64,000 nucleotides of DNA from Apostichopus japonicus (GCF_037975245.1 NC_092576.1:42567111-42631110), one strand, 5' to 3'. Shown: positions 12,434 to 23,858, counted from the first letter of the stretch. Made by a program: numbers and translations. Notes: a model not told the origin generated them from the letters alone.

Positions 12434-12931
12434 AAGTCTCGCACCACAATTAATTGTTCCATTGACTTCTCACATTGACTTACACACTAAACTTGTCACT
12501 TTCAAGACCTGCCAAAGCATAGATAGGAGTTTTTAACTGGTATATATCCTACTCACCACATGATATCTGAGGTTTTGGCCTATCATGGCACTTGCAAACT
12601 TCCAGGCATATCATGACCGTTTAGATTTTTTGAGCTAGAAGAGGAGTAAGTTTAGCATACTGAACCCCCACCCTTCCATCTGCTCGCTCGGAGTAATATC
12701 AACATTTTACCAAAGATTTTTTTAAATGGTTTATATCATCTTCAATCCTCCCTATTTTTACACCATCTGCACTTTAAATTATGCTCTTTCATATAAAGGC
12801 AGAGCAAACGATGACAATATCTGATAACATGCTGAAACAAGTTTTACCTTAGGTACTTTTACCTCTTTACTCTCTGACGATGGTTTACCTTTTGAGCGGA
12901 TGAACACTACTCTAATTGTGGTGCGGTACCT
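12434..12931 (+). mobile_element. AGGTnyCGCACCACA-ended TIR element, copy A
   Basis: A 498-bp element. The left end is AAGTCTCGCACCACAATTA and the right end is the reverse complement of AGGTACCGCACCACAATTA, followed by TTAA. Its left 200 bp align by eye with the reverse complement of 60600-60812 (shared TTACACACTAAA and CATAGAT blocks), so it is one of two copies in the window. No coding capacity. Confidence 0.75.
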
Positions 12932-13127
12932 TTAAGGACAAAGGAGTGAATTGCATCCTCAGAACACCTGGGTTTTCTTGAAAATTGTACGCTTCACGTG
13001 TAAAAGGGACACCAACAGTTTTACTTTGCAATAAGTCACCATAACACTTGTTTTAAGCCATGTTATTGTTTTATTATAATAACTTAGTCAGTTTCTATAT
13101 ACAAGCCTAAATTAATTCATTGATCAA

Positions 13128-13545
13128 CAGCATAGGCGTAAGAGCCCAATTTGATTTCGGGGGGGGGGGGGCTGTAACGACTTGCCCGAAAAATATAACC
13201 AATATTTTTTGCTCGCTACGCCCGTGTTCAACATCTGCATATATATCATATAGGCATGCATCGGTTATTACATCGCATGCCAATAACATACAATCATTTT
13301 CAGGGTTAATACCCTTCAATATTGGTTATAAGTATTGGGGAAGTCGTTACAATAATATTATCAGTTTAACCATTGAAAAATACATTGCAAATTATTTTTC
13401 TTTCAGTATAGGTGCCCGAAAAATTACCAGCATATTGCCCAAATTTTTACAAACAATTTTGGTTGGGGCTGCAAAAAGACGTTTCACATGTTCCACGCGT
13501 AAAGGCGGAGACCAAATTTGTCTTCCCAACTTATTTAAAACTTTG
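13128..13545 (+). mobile_element. hAT-related repeat fragment
   Basis: Starts CATAGGCGTAAGAGCCC with a G13 tract, and contains CTCGCTACGCCCG, ATATCATATAGGCATGCATCGGT and TATTTTTCTTTCAGT...GGTGCCCGAAAAA. The same blocks recur in order at 52570-52990, so it is a relative of the compound element there. The 153-codon frame at 13120-13581 is inside this repeat and is not a credible gene. Confidence 0.6.
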
Positions 13546-13784
13546 AAAGAAGTTGGTATAAACTATGAATGTTGCTTATAAACCTTGCTCCAGAATAAAT
13601 TTGAGATAGACCCTGGCATCTCATTTAAATCTGGGAAATATTGACAATGTAACCATAAAATTTCATAAAGTCTTTCAACATTTAGAATGATCTCTTTTGT
13701 ATGTTTGGTTTCGATGAAATCGTAACCTATGAAGTCATGCAGGCGGATGAGTGTGGGTGCGTGTGTGCGTACCGTGGTGACGCC

Positions 13785-14235
13785 TTGCTTGTAACCAGGA
13801 TATCTCAAAAATGATAGCTTGAACCAATGTCATATTTGGTGAGTACGTGTACCACATTAAGTAGGAGAACCCTATTGGTTTTAAAGGAGTTCAAAGGTCA
13901 TTTGGGGTCACCAGTGGTCAAATTGTGAAACCAACTTGTTAACACGATACCTCAAGAAGAAAAGCTTGCATCAATCTCGTATTTCGTGTGAAGAAGTACC
14001 ACATTAAGTAGAAGAAGCCTATTGTTTTTTGTGAAGGTTTAAGGTCATTTGGGGTCACTATATGGTCAAATTGTGAAAACCTTGTTAACACGATATCTCA
14101 GGAAGGGAAGCTCGGACGAGTCTCATATTAAGTATGTAGTTATGATACGTTCAGTACAAGAAGCTTGTTGTGTTTTTGTGGAGGTCAAAGGTCATTTGGA
14201 GTTACCAGAGACCAAAATGTGGAACCTTGTTGGAC
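13785..14235 (+). repeat. 147-bp tandem repeat with DR1-like sites
   Basis: Three units (TTGTTAACACGATATCTCA, then a TTAAGTA block, then AAGGTCATTTGGGGTCAC) with exact 147-bp spacing. Equivalent positions hold AGTTCAAAGGTCA (13888), AGGTTTAAGGTCA (14035) and AGGTCAAAGGTCA (14182). The last is a perfect DR1 nuclear-receptor consensus. Open frames across it follow from 147 being divisible by three. Confidence 0.8.
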
Positions 14236-14269
14236 CGGCGAGGACAAGAAAATACACAGAGTTTCAGTA

Positions 14270-15056
14270 ACCTTCGTTGAACTGTTTGATCAGAATAATT
14301 ATAATTATTCTTGTCAATGTGTTTTATTCAATCTGGGATCAAACAAAAGGAGAAAAAAAAATAGTTAATTTTAACCTTTAAACACAGTAGGTTACATTAG
14401 AGTAAATGATTATGCAAATTATTTCTTGAATTACTCATGAAAAGCGACTTGCACTTTAAACATTGTGACTACACAGAACCTTGAACTACAATATTAACAA
14501 TATACTGGCCAAGTGAACGATATACCTACACAAGACTGGACGTTGAAACTTAAAGTTTCATATAGTCTCTGTACATTTGCAGTTTCAGAGGCTAGCTGCG
14601 TAGCCAAGTTTTTTTCTGAGCCTGTAACGGTGCTCACAAAAGCGCCCTCGTTTTGTAGGTACGTATATATATTACACTCCCTGGTGTGTTGTCCGCCAAA
14701 GAAATAACACCATGAAGTCCATGAACAACCGAAAGTTCTTCATAATAAAAAAACACCCCACGCTCACTACAATACTGCCAACCCGTATTTGCAGGCAAAT
14801 TCAGTTTCAGTATTGGTACTGTTAACACGTCCCTTGCAGCAGCGCCACTCCAGCAGAAAATTCTGTTTCACAGAACCAATATTTGTCTGTTTCATTACAC
14901 CCTTTCATTTTGCATCTATACATCCATTATTATACACACTGGTCTTGTAGGGGCGGATAACTGTATTAGAAAATGATTTTTTTTAAGAAGAATGTGTTAA
15001 AATCAAGTGTCTATTGTAACAACACGATATGTGTAGGTTGATGTTTTTGCTGTATC
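14270..15056. other. Intergenic, nothing recognised
   Basis: Unique-looking sequence; small frames at 14513-14707 and 14634-14828 oppose each other and neither resembles a known protein. A CATTTGCAGTTTCAGAGGCTAG segment near 14573 recurs inverted near 40450, so part of it is a dispersed repeat. Confidence 0.35.
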
Positions 15057-15057
15057 A

Positions 15058-16229
15058 TACTTGCAAGGGAAGCAGGACACTTCGCCCAACAACCATTTCG
15101 CCCAACTGCCATTTCGCCCAACCTTACCATTTCGCCCAACCAGCCTGGTCATTTCGCCCAACCAGCCTGGTCATTTCGCCCAACCAGCCTGGTCATTTCG
15201 CCCAACCTTGATTAAATATGATACTTGAAAAGTAAACGTTCGGGAATTGTTAAAGTTACAGGATACGAACCGAATATTAAGGAAACTTGAGGACCGATCA
15301 GTGTGTTGGGGGTTAGGTTTGATAGTAAACGTTCGAATATTAAGGAATATTAAGGAAACTTGAAGTCCTTTTCTTTGTATAACTTTAGTAAGGAAACGTT
15401 ACAGAATACGAACCGAATATTAAGGAATCTTGAGGATAGATCAGTGTTTTAGGGGTTAGGTTTGATAGTAAACGGTCGGGAATTGTTAACGTTACGGGAT
15501 ACGAACCGAGTATTAAGGAAACTTGAAGTCGTGGTTAAATTGATTAGGCCTACATATGTGATTACATATGTGGTTACATTGATAAATATTACGGACGGGT
15601 TTTATATATATATTGTTTTTCACTTAACGTTCCGGAATTGTTAGTCAGTAGGATGGACCAGTATTTTAGGGGTTAGGTTTGATAGGTTTTTATGAAGACC
15701 GATTCCCCTGTGTTTGTATAATAATATAACTTCCATATAATAATAATAATAATATAACTACCAATAATATAACCCAAAATAAATCAAATTGAACTAGTGA
15801 AATAGAAACGGTTATATTATTCCACACCGATTCCCCTTTGTTTGTATAATAATATAACTTCCATTGTATGCGTAAACGCCTAAAGTAGTGTAATCCTCCC
15901 ATTATACCCGAAATAACTACTCAGACTCCGATCGATATCGAGCGGACCTCACTTTATTTACCTATTACGAAGTAACCTTACCCAAAATAAATCAAATTGA
16001 ACTGGTGGAATAGAAAAAGTAATATTATTCTGACTGAATATTAGTAAAAATAAGGTTGGGCGAAATGACCAACACGGTTGGGCGAAATGACCAACACGGT
16101 TGGGCGAACTGACCATGCTGGTTGGGCGAAATGACCAACGCGGTTGGGCGAAATGACCAGGCTGGTTGGGCGAAATGGCAGTTGGGCGAAATGGTTGTTG
16201 GGCGAAGTGACTCGCAAGCCTTGCAAGTA
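15058..16229. mobile_element. Inverted-repeat element built of TTCGCCCAAC units
   Basis: The left arm (15058-15207) begins TACTTGCAAGG and continues CACTTCGCCCAACAACCATT, then about 22-bp units of ATTTCGCCCAACCAGCCTGG. The right arm (16049-16229) is the inverted counterpart with the same order of variants at its outer end. The middle holds partly tandem blocks: GGATACGAACCGAATATTAAGG repeated, and ACCGATTCCCC...TAATATAACTTCC repeated. No target duplication is clear. Confidence 0.75.
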
Positions 16230-16246
16230 GTGTGAATGGGTTTAAG

Positions 16247-16271
16247 CAGGGAGTTGTTATGGAACCTTCCT
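16247..16271 (+). mobile_element. 25-bp ultra-short element between 8-bp direct repeats
   Basis: CAGGGAGTTGTTATGGAA plus seven bases, flanked by ggtttaag at 16239-16246 and 16272-16279. The same 18-bp start and a perfect 8-bp duplication occur at 63692-63730. Interpreted as a drastically deleted hAT-type element or an abortive insertion product. Confidence 0.55.
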
Positions 16272-16377
16272 GGTTTAAGAATGCTTTGGACAAGCACATT
16301 GTAATCGGGTCTGAGTGTTTGTGTCTTCAGTTTCGGTTCTTGATGGGGACTTGAGTGTCCCTCCTGATCCTTTTTTA

Positions 16378-16562
16378 CTACTAGACTAGCCTAGCCTAGA
16401 CTAGACTAGCCTAGACTAGACTATAGACTAGGCTAGACTAGGCTAGACTAGGCTAGACTAGACTAGGCTATACTAGACTAGGCTAGGCTAGACTAGCCCA
16501 GCCCAGCCCAGACTAGACTAGGCTAGACTAGGCTAGACTAGACTAAACTAAACTAAACTATA
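16378..16562. repeat. CTAGA/CTAGG pentanucleotide array
   Basis: Alternating GACTAGACTAGGCTAG motifs over about 185 bp, with short inversions (CTAGCCTAGA on one side, CTAGGCTAGA on the other). Confidence 0.9.
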
Positions 16563-16744
16563 CCTTTGTTGTACAAGCTGGAACTGGGAAGTACTAGGCA
16601 TGTAGGCCTATGCTTTTCTGTGGAATAGTCTAGTTTAAATGCAGGTCTGCGCACGCAGGCCTACGTCTGTATGATCAGGAATTGATACGTAACCTTAGAC
16701 TGGGATCAATTTTTTTTTTCTGGCTCAGCCATTTTTTATTTATT

Positions 16745-17270
16745 TATTAATTTTTATTTTTATTATTGTCATCTTTAATGAGGGTAGTCCTGCTCACTGC
16801 AGAAGCACTGCTTTCCAGAGGAGCCCTCAATACAAAATACATACGGTATACTATATTATGCAGTAGAAAAACGGTAAACATAAAGCACAAAAAGGACGGC
16901 AAAAAGATAGACAAACAAATATCAGACATCTAAACAAAATATATAAGTTTTCATATTGCGTTTAAAAAATATTAACATTTGGCAAGCATTTCAAATTTGT
17001 TGGAAGACTGTTCCACGATCGACCTGCCTCCAGAAAATTTAAAGGACCTTTTGCCATTCCCAGATCTAACAGGAGCAAGTAAAACATTATTAGAGCAGCT
17101 AGATCTAGTTCTGTAAGAATGGCTATCTCTCAGTAGAATAGTATTATCAGTAAGGTAATCAGGAGCCACGCCGTGCACACATCTATATATACAATAGAAC
17201 ATTCCTGAAAGCAATAGTTGGCCTAATCTCAAAGCAATTCGAAGGTCATTCAAAAGTCACCGGACGTACA
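16745..17270 (-). mobile_element. CR1/L2-like LINE 3' end, decayed
   Basis: The minus-strand frame 17253-16972 carries the C-terminal pattern of CR1/L2-clade LINE polyproteins: GVAPDYLTDN, HSYRTRSS, then RSFKFSGGR. After that point the frame shifts, because the expected RLWNSLP-like stretch is read out of frame as SIVEQSS. A 3' untranslated part with GAGGGCTCCTCTGGAAAG and a trailing A-rich AATAAAAATAAAAATTAA tail follows to about 16745. The reverse transcriptase core is absent, as usual for 5'-truncated copies. Confidence 0.75.
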
Positions 17271-17462
17271 TTGGAAGAGGTAGGCCTATATATCAGTTAT
17301 GAAAGCCTACTTTAACAACTTCCTGATTCAACTATACCTGGTCAAACTAACATATGGTGTCATGGCACTATTAATACTTAGTCTGTAAGTGTAGCTCGAT
17401 CACGTTACTTATAAACCGTTTTAAAGTTTTAATTCACGATATGATAAGCCTAAGACTCTTAA

Positions 17463-17825
17463 AGGGTGTGAAGACTCGCGCAAAAAGAAACGTCTTATGC
17501 CGGTAATCGGACCTAGTTTCGAAAGAGGTGTAACAGAAGTGTTAGACACCACCATCGATCCCAGAAAATACGCACACAGCTTTGCTACCTTCGGTTATTA
17601 GACACTATAGTGTACAGTCAGTACATACAGCTGGTGTAAATACCCACAGCACAGTGTACAAGCGCTACAGCGATGGACTTCTCAGGTCCAGCTAAAGATA
17701 ACAAGGTATCATGTTTCATTAATGTCTGCATTTTGTAGCGACAAGCAGAACACTTCACTTGCAAGCAACGGAAAGTTAACTTTTTCAGAGCGCGGCACGC
17801 AGTTTGGGGCGAGTCTTCAATGCCT
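17463..17825 (+). mobile_element. TTAA MITE, copy 3
   Basis: AGGGTGTGAAGACTCGCGC at the left, bordered by TTAA (17459-17462); right end with GAGTCTTCAATGCCT, bordered by TTAG, a one-base decay of TTAA. The internal sequence is collinear with copies 1 and 4. Confidence 0.85.
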
Positions 17826-17960
17826 TTAGGTTGTATTGTTTTCTTCATGTTCATCTGTTCATCTGCTTGTTTGACTTGTTTATATAATTCTTACAGTGTT
17901 TGTTTTGTTCCTTTTTTTTAGTCAGTGTTTGTATCATTTAAGTTTTCCATCTATTGTATA

Positions 17961-18995
17961 CAGGCGCGTAGCCAAGGGGGTGTTTTGGGTGTTCAAACAC
18001 CCCCCCCCATGGCCCAAGTGCCCCCCAAAAATATATGCAGAAAGGACCAGTGACGCTAGTAATAATTATCGCACCCTCCTCAGGGCCTCACTCGAGTCTC
18101 TTCCAATCCTCCTTACAACGATACTTTTTAAGAAAAAGTCGCCCAGGAAAGAACCTGTGCACGAAAACCAAACTACTGTACGACTGATCCGCTTCTAACC
18201 CCAGTCCCCTTGCATCGGGACTGTGACTGTGTGATCATCGTCAGGTGTGCATCACCATTCCTGGCAAAGAACAGATACTACACATGATCTTAGCCAAAAG
18301 GCCGAGAACGATGCACTTTGTACTGTATATATAGGTCAAACCGTTCAGGTTGAATGCCCTCTACTACGGAATGCAATAAGTCCGAGAAGATTGTACTTTC
18401 GTCTGTAACAATTTCTCTATTGTCACGACTAACGTTACAGTATATGCCCAACTTACACAAACTCTAAATTATCGCATTAATGGGATTTTAGCTTTACTTT
18501 TAGTGAGACTCTAAGAGAACCGTGATACCAAATATGCCAAAATCAATGATGTGAGAGTACCGTTAACTCTTTGGGTTCCCAGTTTGCTTGTCAACAGACT
18601 TCTACAGTCCAAACGAAGGGGAACTCTATAGGTCCGCAATTCCCTTGATCTTTTTATCTCTGATTCCCCAAATTATCCTTGTTACAGTTCAAACTTTTGA
18701 GTTGAAGTTGAACCTAGTTGCTTGTAAATTATATATATTGAGAAAGGTATCTCTTTAGGTTCGCATTTTCCTTGCATCAGTAATTGAGTCTATATAGGAT
18801 TACATTTTTCTGATGTGAATAGAATTATTCCACAAAATAATTATCAATATTCTTTTGTATCATTTGAGCTCAAACATTGCACCATTTTGCATCTAGAGGC
18901 CTTAAAATTCCATTTTTTCGCCAAACCCCTAGACCCCTCCCCCATGTCAGTCTCCAGCAAAACACCCCCATGAACAAATCCTCGCTACGCGCCTG
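17961..18995. mobile_element. 1035-bp hAT-type element with perfect 8-bp TSD
   Basis: Starts CAGGCGCGTAGCCAAGGGGG and ends with the reverse complement of CAGGCGCGTAGCGAGG. The identical octamer attgtata lies directly outside both ends (17953-17960 and 18996-19003). The subterminal TGTTTTG/CAAAACA blocks with C or G runs are also inverted. It has no transposase frame, so it is non-autonomous. It encloses the U2-headed repeat at 18121-18312. Confidence 0.88.
18121..18312 (-). ncRNA. U2-headed dispersed repeat, copy 1
   Basis: On the minus strand the first 45 or so bases are the 5' domain of U2 snRNA (CTCGGCCTTTTGGCTAAGAT, then GTGTAGTATCTGTTCTT with the branch-site-recognition GTAGTA). After that it leaves U2: a CCAGGAATGGTG stretch resembling U2 3' end, then two hairpin-forming blocks, AGTCCCGATGCAAGGGGACT and CAGGTTCTTTCCTG. 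Total 192 nt, close to U2 length. A U2 Sm site and stem IIa are not visible, so it is not a normal U2 gene. A second copy is at 48663-48853. Confidence 0.65.
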
Positions 18996-21020
18996 ATTGT
19001 ATATACTGTTCGTTTTCTGTCAAACTTTCAACCATTTTATAAACTGAGGGACTCACAGTAGATCAGCCCCCCGGCTAACCGAGTTAATTACCGCCCTCAG
19101 TACGTCATCTTCGCAAAAGTTCAAATAAAAATAAAATACTTGTATGAATTCTTCTAAGCCCTAGGCTATGTAGCCTAGCTTTAGAATTACACTATTAATA
19201 TTAATACTCTGACCATCACACTGAACCCTGTAAGCAAAGGAACTTGGAATTACTTCCTTGTTGAGCTTGTGTCCTAGTGGCACAACTGATTCTGAAGTTA
19301 TGTGACTTATAATTATAGGTAGTCTCCCTATAATTATTTGGATATAATTATGCGCCAAATAACTTATAACGGGGGAAAACTCATTCGGTCACTAAACGAA
19401 ATAATACATAATTGTAGTCAAAATTATTTCAATTAACAAGTCCACTTTGGTACATCCAGCTTACGAATCGACTTCCTTTTCGCGAAGTTTCTTTTAGCCG
19501 GGTACTCGATTTGAATATTCAGTACTTCAAGGGTGACGTCAACACAGAGGCGCGGTTGACAACATTTCCCACGCATGCCTTGAACCGTGGTGCCAAGTTA
19601 CTACAATAACACTAGAATATAACGGTAATCTACCGTGTGATCAAATTTAACTGATATGAGACAACTCGCCCTTCACACTTATTATGTAGCCATCAAATTA
19701 CTACAGCTGCAGCATCTTCCTTTTTCATTAAAGTCATCATGAATATGATGAAGCGAAGTTTCAGACAAAAGACTAGGTAAGGAATCACTTTACTTCAAAG
19801 AAGAAACGAAAATCAGTCCTACCACCTCTCCTGAGGGTCGATGCAAATGGTATGATGGACCCAAAAACCCTTCGACTTCAGAGAATAATTAGAAATGAAT
19901 GACCATATACGGTCGAGTTGTTGACACATCAAGCTGTATCCATGTGGCCGAGTTGGCTAACAAAACAAACCGCCTATCAGTACCTGGATATTGTACTGTA
20001 CATACCTTTGAATAGCGTACACACATGTACTGCAGTATTATCAATTGGAAAACACCTTTCTGTATAGTACTACTACTAGTCACACCTTATCAACCGTCTG
20101 TGTTTGTTATGCGTACTTTTTCTGTGTGAAACACGAGCACAGAAACGTTATTTTCTTTCAGGGATTTTCGTAAAATAGACGGTAACCACGGAAAAGTTGT
20201 GTGCCAGGTAATGCTCCTTTCGAATCTTCTTCCTGATTAAAACAAGAAGTATTTAGTTTTTCTCATATGCATGTGAGTTAAGAATACGTTACTAAGTATT
20301 ACTAGGCTAGGCTAGTATGAGTAAGGCCTAGCCTAGGCCAGTTATAATAACCTGTACTATAGGGATACCGGCACTAATACAACTAATACTAGGCTAAGAC
20401 TTACTCAGTAGGCCAGGCCTGAGTAATACTAGTGTTTTACTAATTTAATCTTAAGAAACAATGCCGGAATAGGCCCAGTTATGTAAGGTACCGAAAGTAA
20501 GACATAGTTAAACGGTTTACAATAAGTCCCAGTAGGCCTAGGCCTATCCAACACTTGATATGCTAGGCTATATAGGCTAGGCCTACATTTTCACCTATTG
20601 ACTTAGGCTTGGTCTGTTTAACTGAGTTTACCTAGTTACTAAATACTAAAACTATTACTAGGGCTAAGCCTACTTTTCATATCTATGTTAAATCTATCTT
20701 TGTTAGGCTAGGCTAAACATTAGGTCTAAATTATTAGTTGTACTTGTATTGTAAGTTGTATCCTAACTTGTAAGCTATTGGGCCGACTTAAAAAGTTAGG
20801 TATAGGCCTAGTCTAGATTTTTTTGTATTTTTTGTATTTTTTTACCAAACTATTGGCAATTGCTGTGACAGTGTCAATATTTAACTCTAGCCATAGTAAA
20901 GGTGCCATGGGACCTAGTAAAGTAGCAGTCTACTTAAAAGAGCGAAACCCGCCCAGATTTCACTTGCATGATCTTCTTAAGTGGGGTTAAAATACTATCT
21001 TTTGTTTAGATGGAAATATA
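18996..21020. other. Intergenic, TAGGCCTA-rich, no gene recognised
   Basis: From about 20290 to 20830 the motif TAGGCCTA and its relatives (CTAGGCTAG, GCCTAGGCC) are strikingly frequent, suggesting decayed short repeats. No exon with splice context is recognised. Confidence 0.35.
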
Positions 21021-21413
21021 TAATAATAATAATAATAATACACAGTTCTTATAAAGCGCAAATATACACTTAAGTCTCAGTGCGCTGATTATTATTAATC
21101 CCTGGTCATTGGTAACTTGTCACACCCACACATCAAAGTGTGCACAATTCAATCAATCTCTCCTGGGGCACCACAGTGCACCACAACCACGTGTCCCCTG
21201 GGGGACTTCCCATAGGGTGCAGCCACAAACCGGCGCACGCAACTATATTTACAAGTTACCTCGCAGGTCCCCATTTATACACCTGGGTGAAGAGAGGCAA
21301 TGGAGATAAAGCGCCTTGCCCAAGGACACAACGCAATGATCTGGCCAGGGCTCGAACCTGTAATCCTTAGATCACAAGTCCACTGCCTTAACCACTTGAC
21401 CACAACGCCCTCC
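21021..21413 (-). mobile_element. Intact tRNA-derived SINE
   Basis: Read on the minus strand: tRNA-like head with A-box-like TGGTCAAGTGGTTAAGG and B box GGTTCGAGCCC, a conserved body containing GTGTCCTTGGGCAAGGCGCT, then TTATAAGAACTGTG and an ATT-repeat tail (complement of 21021-21041). The head is too degraded in its acceptor stem and too long downstream to be a tRNA gene. The copy at 10.5-12.0 kb is the same family. Confidence 0.85.
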
Positions 21414-23155
21414 TATATAACAAGTTCATTAAGATTGTTCAAGAACGAATAATATATAGCCCGGATATATGCCTTTCAATCTTTATGTTGGACACTAACA
21501 AATAGCAGTTCTGCAAATTGAAGTAAGCTACATGTAACACAAAAGAAGAAACATTAATCTATTGTGACGATTTGGAGACAGCTTTGCAAAGTTACATTGT
21601 CGTTTGGCTTTTCACTCTTTTGAAGACACATTGGGAGTCTAGGTTGCACACATCAAGTACATGATTTATTTTCCGTTGCTACATTATGGCAAAATTCAGA
21701 CATTTATTAAGTTTCTTAATCAAAATTTGAACAGTGCATTATTCACTGCAGGGTATTTAAATCGGATACAATATAGGCCTAGGATAAAGGTTTTGTTGAG
21801 CCTAAAGTAAGCTTAAGCCAAGGACACTACCAGCTTTATAGTCCAACAGCCATCTAGACTAAGTTAGAACCAACAAACTGTATCTGCTCAGAGCCTGATG
21901 GCGAGCCTAGCCTTACTTTGCATAATAATCCAGGCTTGACGTTGTTAATTCCATAATAAGCTGTTGTTGCTATGTATACTGTACTAGTTATATGTGTAAG
22001 CCTACCATAATATTGCCCATCTGGATAATAAGAAAAACTGACATGGAAGATACTAAACTTACTGTATGTGGGTCTAAGGAGAACTGATAAACAGTTTGTA
22101 TGTTAGTCAGTATCCCAAACCAGTTAGTTAAAAGTTGTATTCAATACATGTGTTTTTTTTATACAAATGTCTATATAGTGGCAATCGAATCTGAACGGAT
22201 AATGCCATTTGTCATTCAAAACCTAGCCAAATGCACCAGTAGCTGCAAATTACCTTTACAAACTTTGTTGTTGTTGTTGTAGGACGTAACCACAGCATTT
22301 TGAGTTTTATGAGAACAAATTAAATGTACATAACTGTGGTAAAATTCTGATCGGTTACACAAGAGTCTTAGTGATATATTCCATGGATGACTAACCTCAA
22401 TTAGATTCCTTTCTGAAGGCGTAACAAAGATCTCATTTCAGGAGGGAAACAGCTTTGATTATTTATGCAGCAGGTTATTGTGTTAAATTTAAAGTTGTTA
22501 AAGACATTTCCCCAGTCATCCAAACTGGATTTTTTTCACCCAAATTCCCTGATAAAATTTTCAAAAGGTCTGTTTAAAGTCGACGTCTCCAACGAGAAAA
22601 ACAAAAGTGTTCTATAAGAGTTTATATTGAGATGTGCTGTAGTCGGCCCAAAGGGGCCACACTAGAGTACAAGATTCTGTGGAAAATGGTTCCTTGATTT
22701 CTTTTCATATCATGCCCGGAAGTATTATACCCAGGCTAAACATGTGTTACCAGTTTGGGATGAAGGAAAGGGCCAGAAAGTATACAGGGACTGGCCTATA
22801 TTTCAGCTGAAAATCCTTAGAGTATATAATTCAAGGATCTCAAAATGTGGGCTATTTGCTGGCTAAATGCCAGTGTGTCATTTTTTTCTCATTTGCCAGT
22901 GCTAGAAAAAATAAAACACTGGCAATATATTGCAGGTAAACATTAATTAGAACATATGGGCACATATTCAGTTTCAGTATGTACAGTACAGTAAATGAAG
23001 GAATTGACATCATATCCTGCCCAGTGTACAACTGTTTACTATCAGCAATTATTTCTCTGTTCTCATGTTAGCCTGCCTGTACAGTGACTGATCATGTGTA
23101 GGCTGTAATTCAGGAAAATCCAACTGAGAGCTAATGATTTTAGCCAGAGGATTGC
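21414..23155. other. Intergenic, nothing recognised
   Basis: Moderately AT-rich unique-looking sequence without repeats longer than a few units. I see no supported exon. Confidence 0.35.
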
Positions 23156-23159
23156 TTAA

Positions 23160-23503
23160 AGGGTGTGAAGACTCGCGCACAAAGAAACATCTCATGCCGG
23201 TAATCTGACCTAGTTTCGAATGAGGTGTAACAGAAGTGTTAGACACTACCATCGATCTCAGAAAATACACACACAGCTTGCTACCGTCGGTAATTAGACA
23301 CTAGTGCACAGTCAGTACGTACAGCTACGGTCAATACCCACAGCACAGTGTATATAGCAGTGATGGACATCTCAGGTCTAGATCAAAGATAACAAAGTAT
23401 CACCTTTCATTACTGTCTGCATTTTGTAGCTAAACAAACAAAACGTCCCTTGCAAGCAAAGGAAAGTTTACTTTACGCGGTTTTGGGCGAGTCTTCAATG
23501 CCT
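23160..23503 (+). mobile_element. TTAA MITE, copy 4
   Basis: AGGGTGTGAAGACTCGCGC left end and GAGTCTTCAATGCCT right end, with TTAA on both sides (23156-23159 and 23504-23507). A small internal deletion before the right end (around 23475) makes it shorter than the other copies. Confidence 0.88.
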
Positions 23504-23836
23504 TTAAGCACTGCCAAGTTTTAGGTAACATTGTTCAATTTCTAGGACGGCAAGCCTTGTGTGGCAGTGAACATTGTCAAGTTGTCAAGTTTCTTTAAGA
23601 ACCTCTTTCAATTTAAACACTCATCCGTTAATCACACAAACGAAGTCAACTTGGGTTTAAACTTTAATATAAAGGCGTTATTACAAAGGTCATTTGCTGA
23701 GGTTTGCTTTTAGTTCTATTCAAGCGTACTTACTTCAAAAGTCAATTTATATATGTGGTTGTGGGTTTGGGCGTCGTGTAACAGTGTTAACAATGCATGG
23801 TCTGTTATGCTTCAATGGTTGTTTCCAGAGAAACAA

Positions 23837-23858
23837 CGTTATCAGCCCCCCCCCCCCC
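23837..23858. repeat. Poly-C tract
   Basis: An uninterrupted run of about 20 C, which makes proline runs in three frames. Confidence 0.95.

Noticed and set aside
13120-13581. 153-codon + frame
   Set aside because: It lies in a hAT-related repeat that recurs at 52.6-53.0 kb with different reading frames.
21340-21413. Minus-strand tRNA gene candidate with A and B boxes
   Set aside because: The acceptor stem does not pair, and the sequence continues into a SINE body with an ATT tail.
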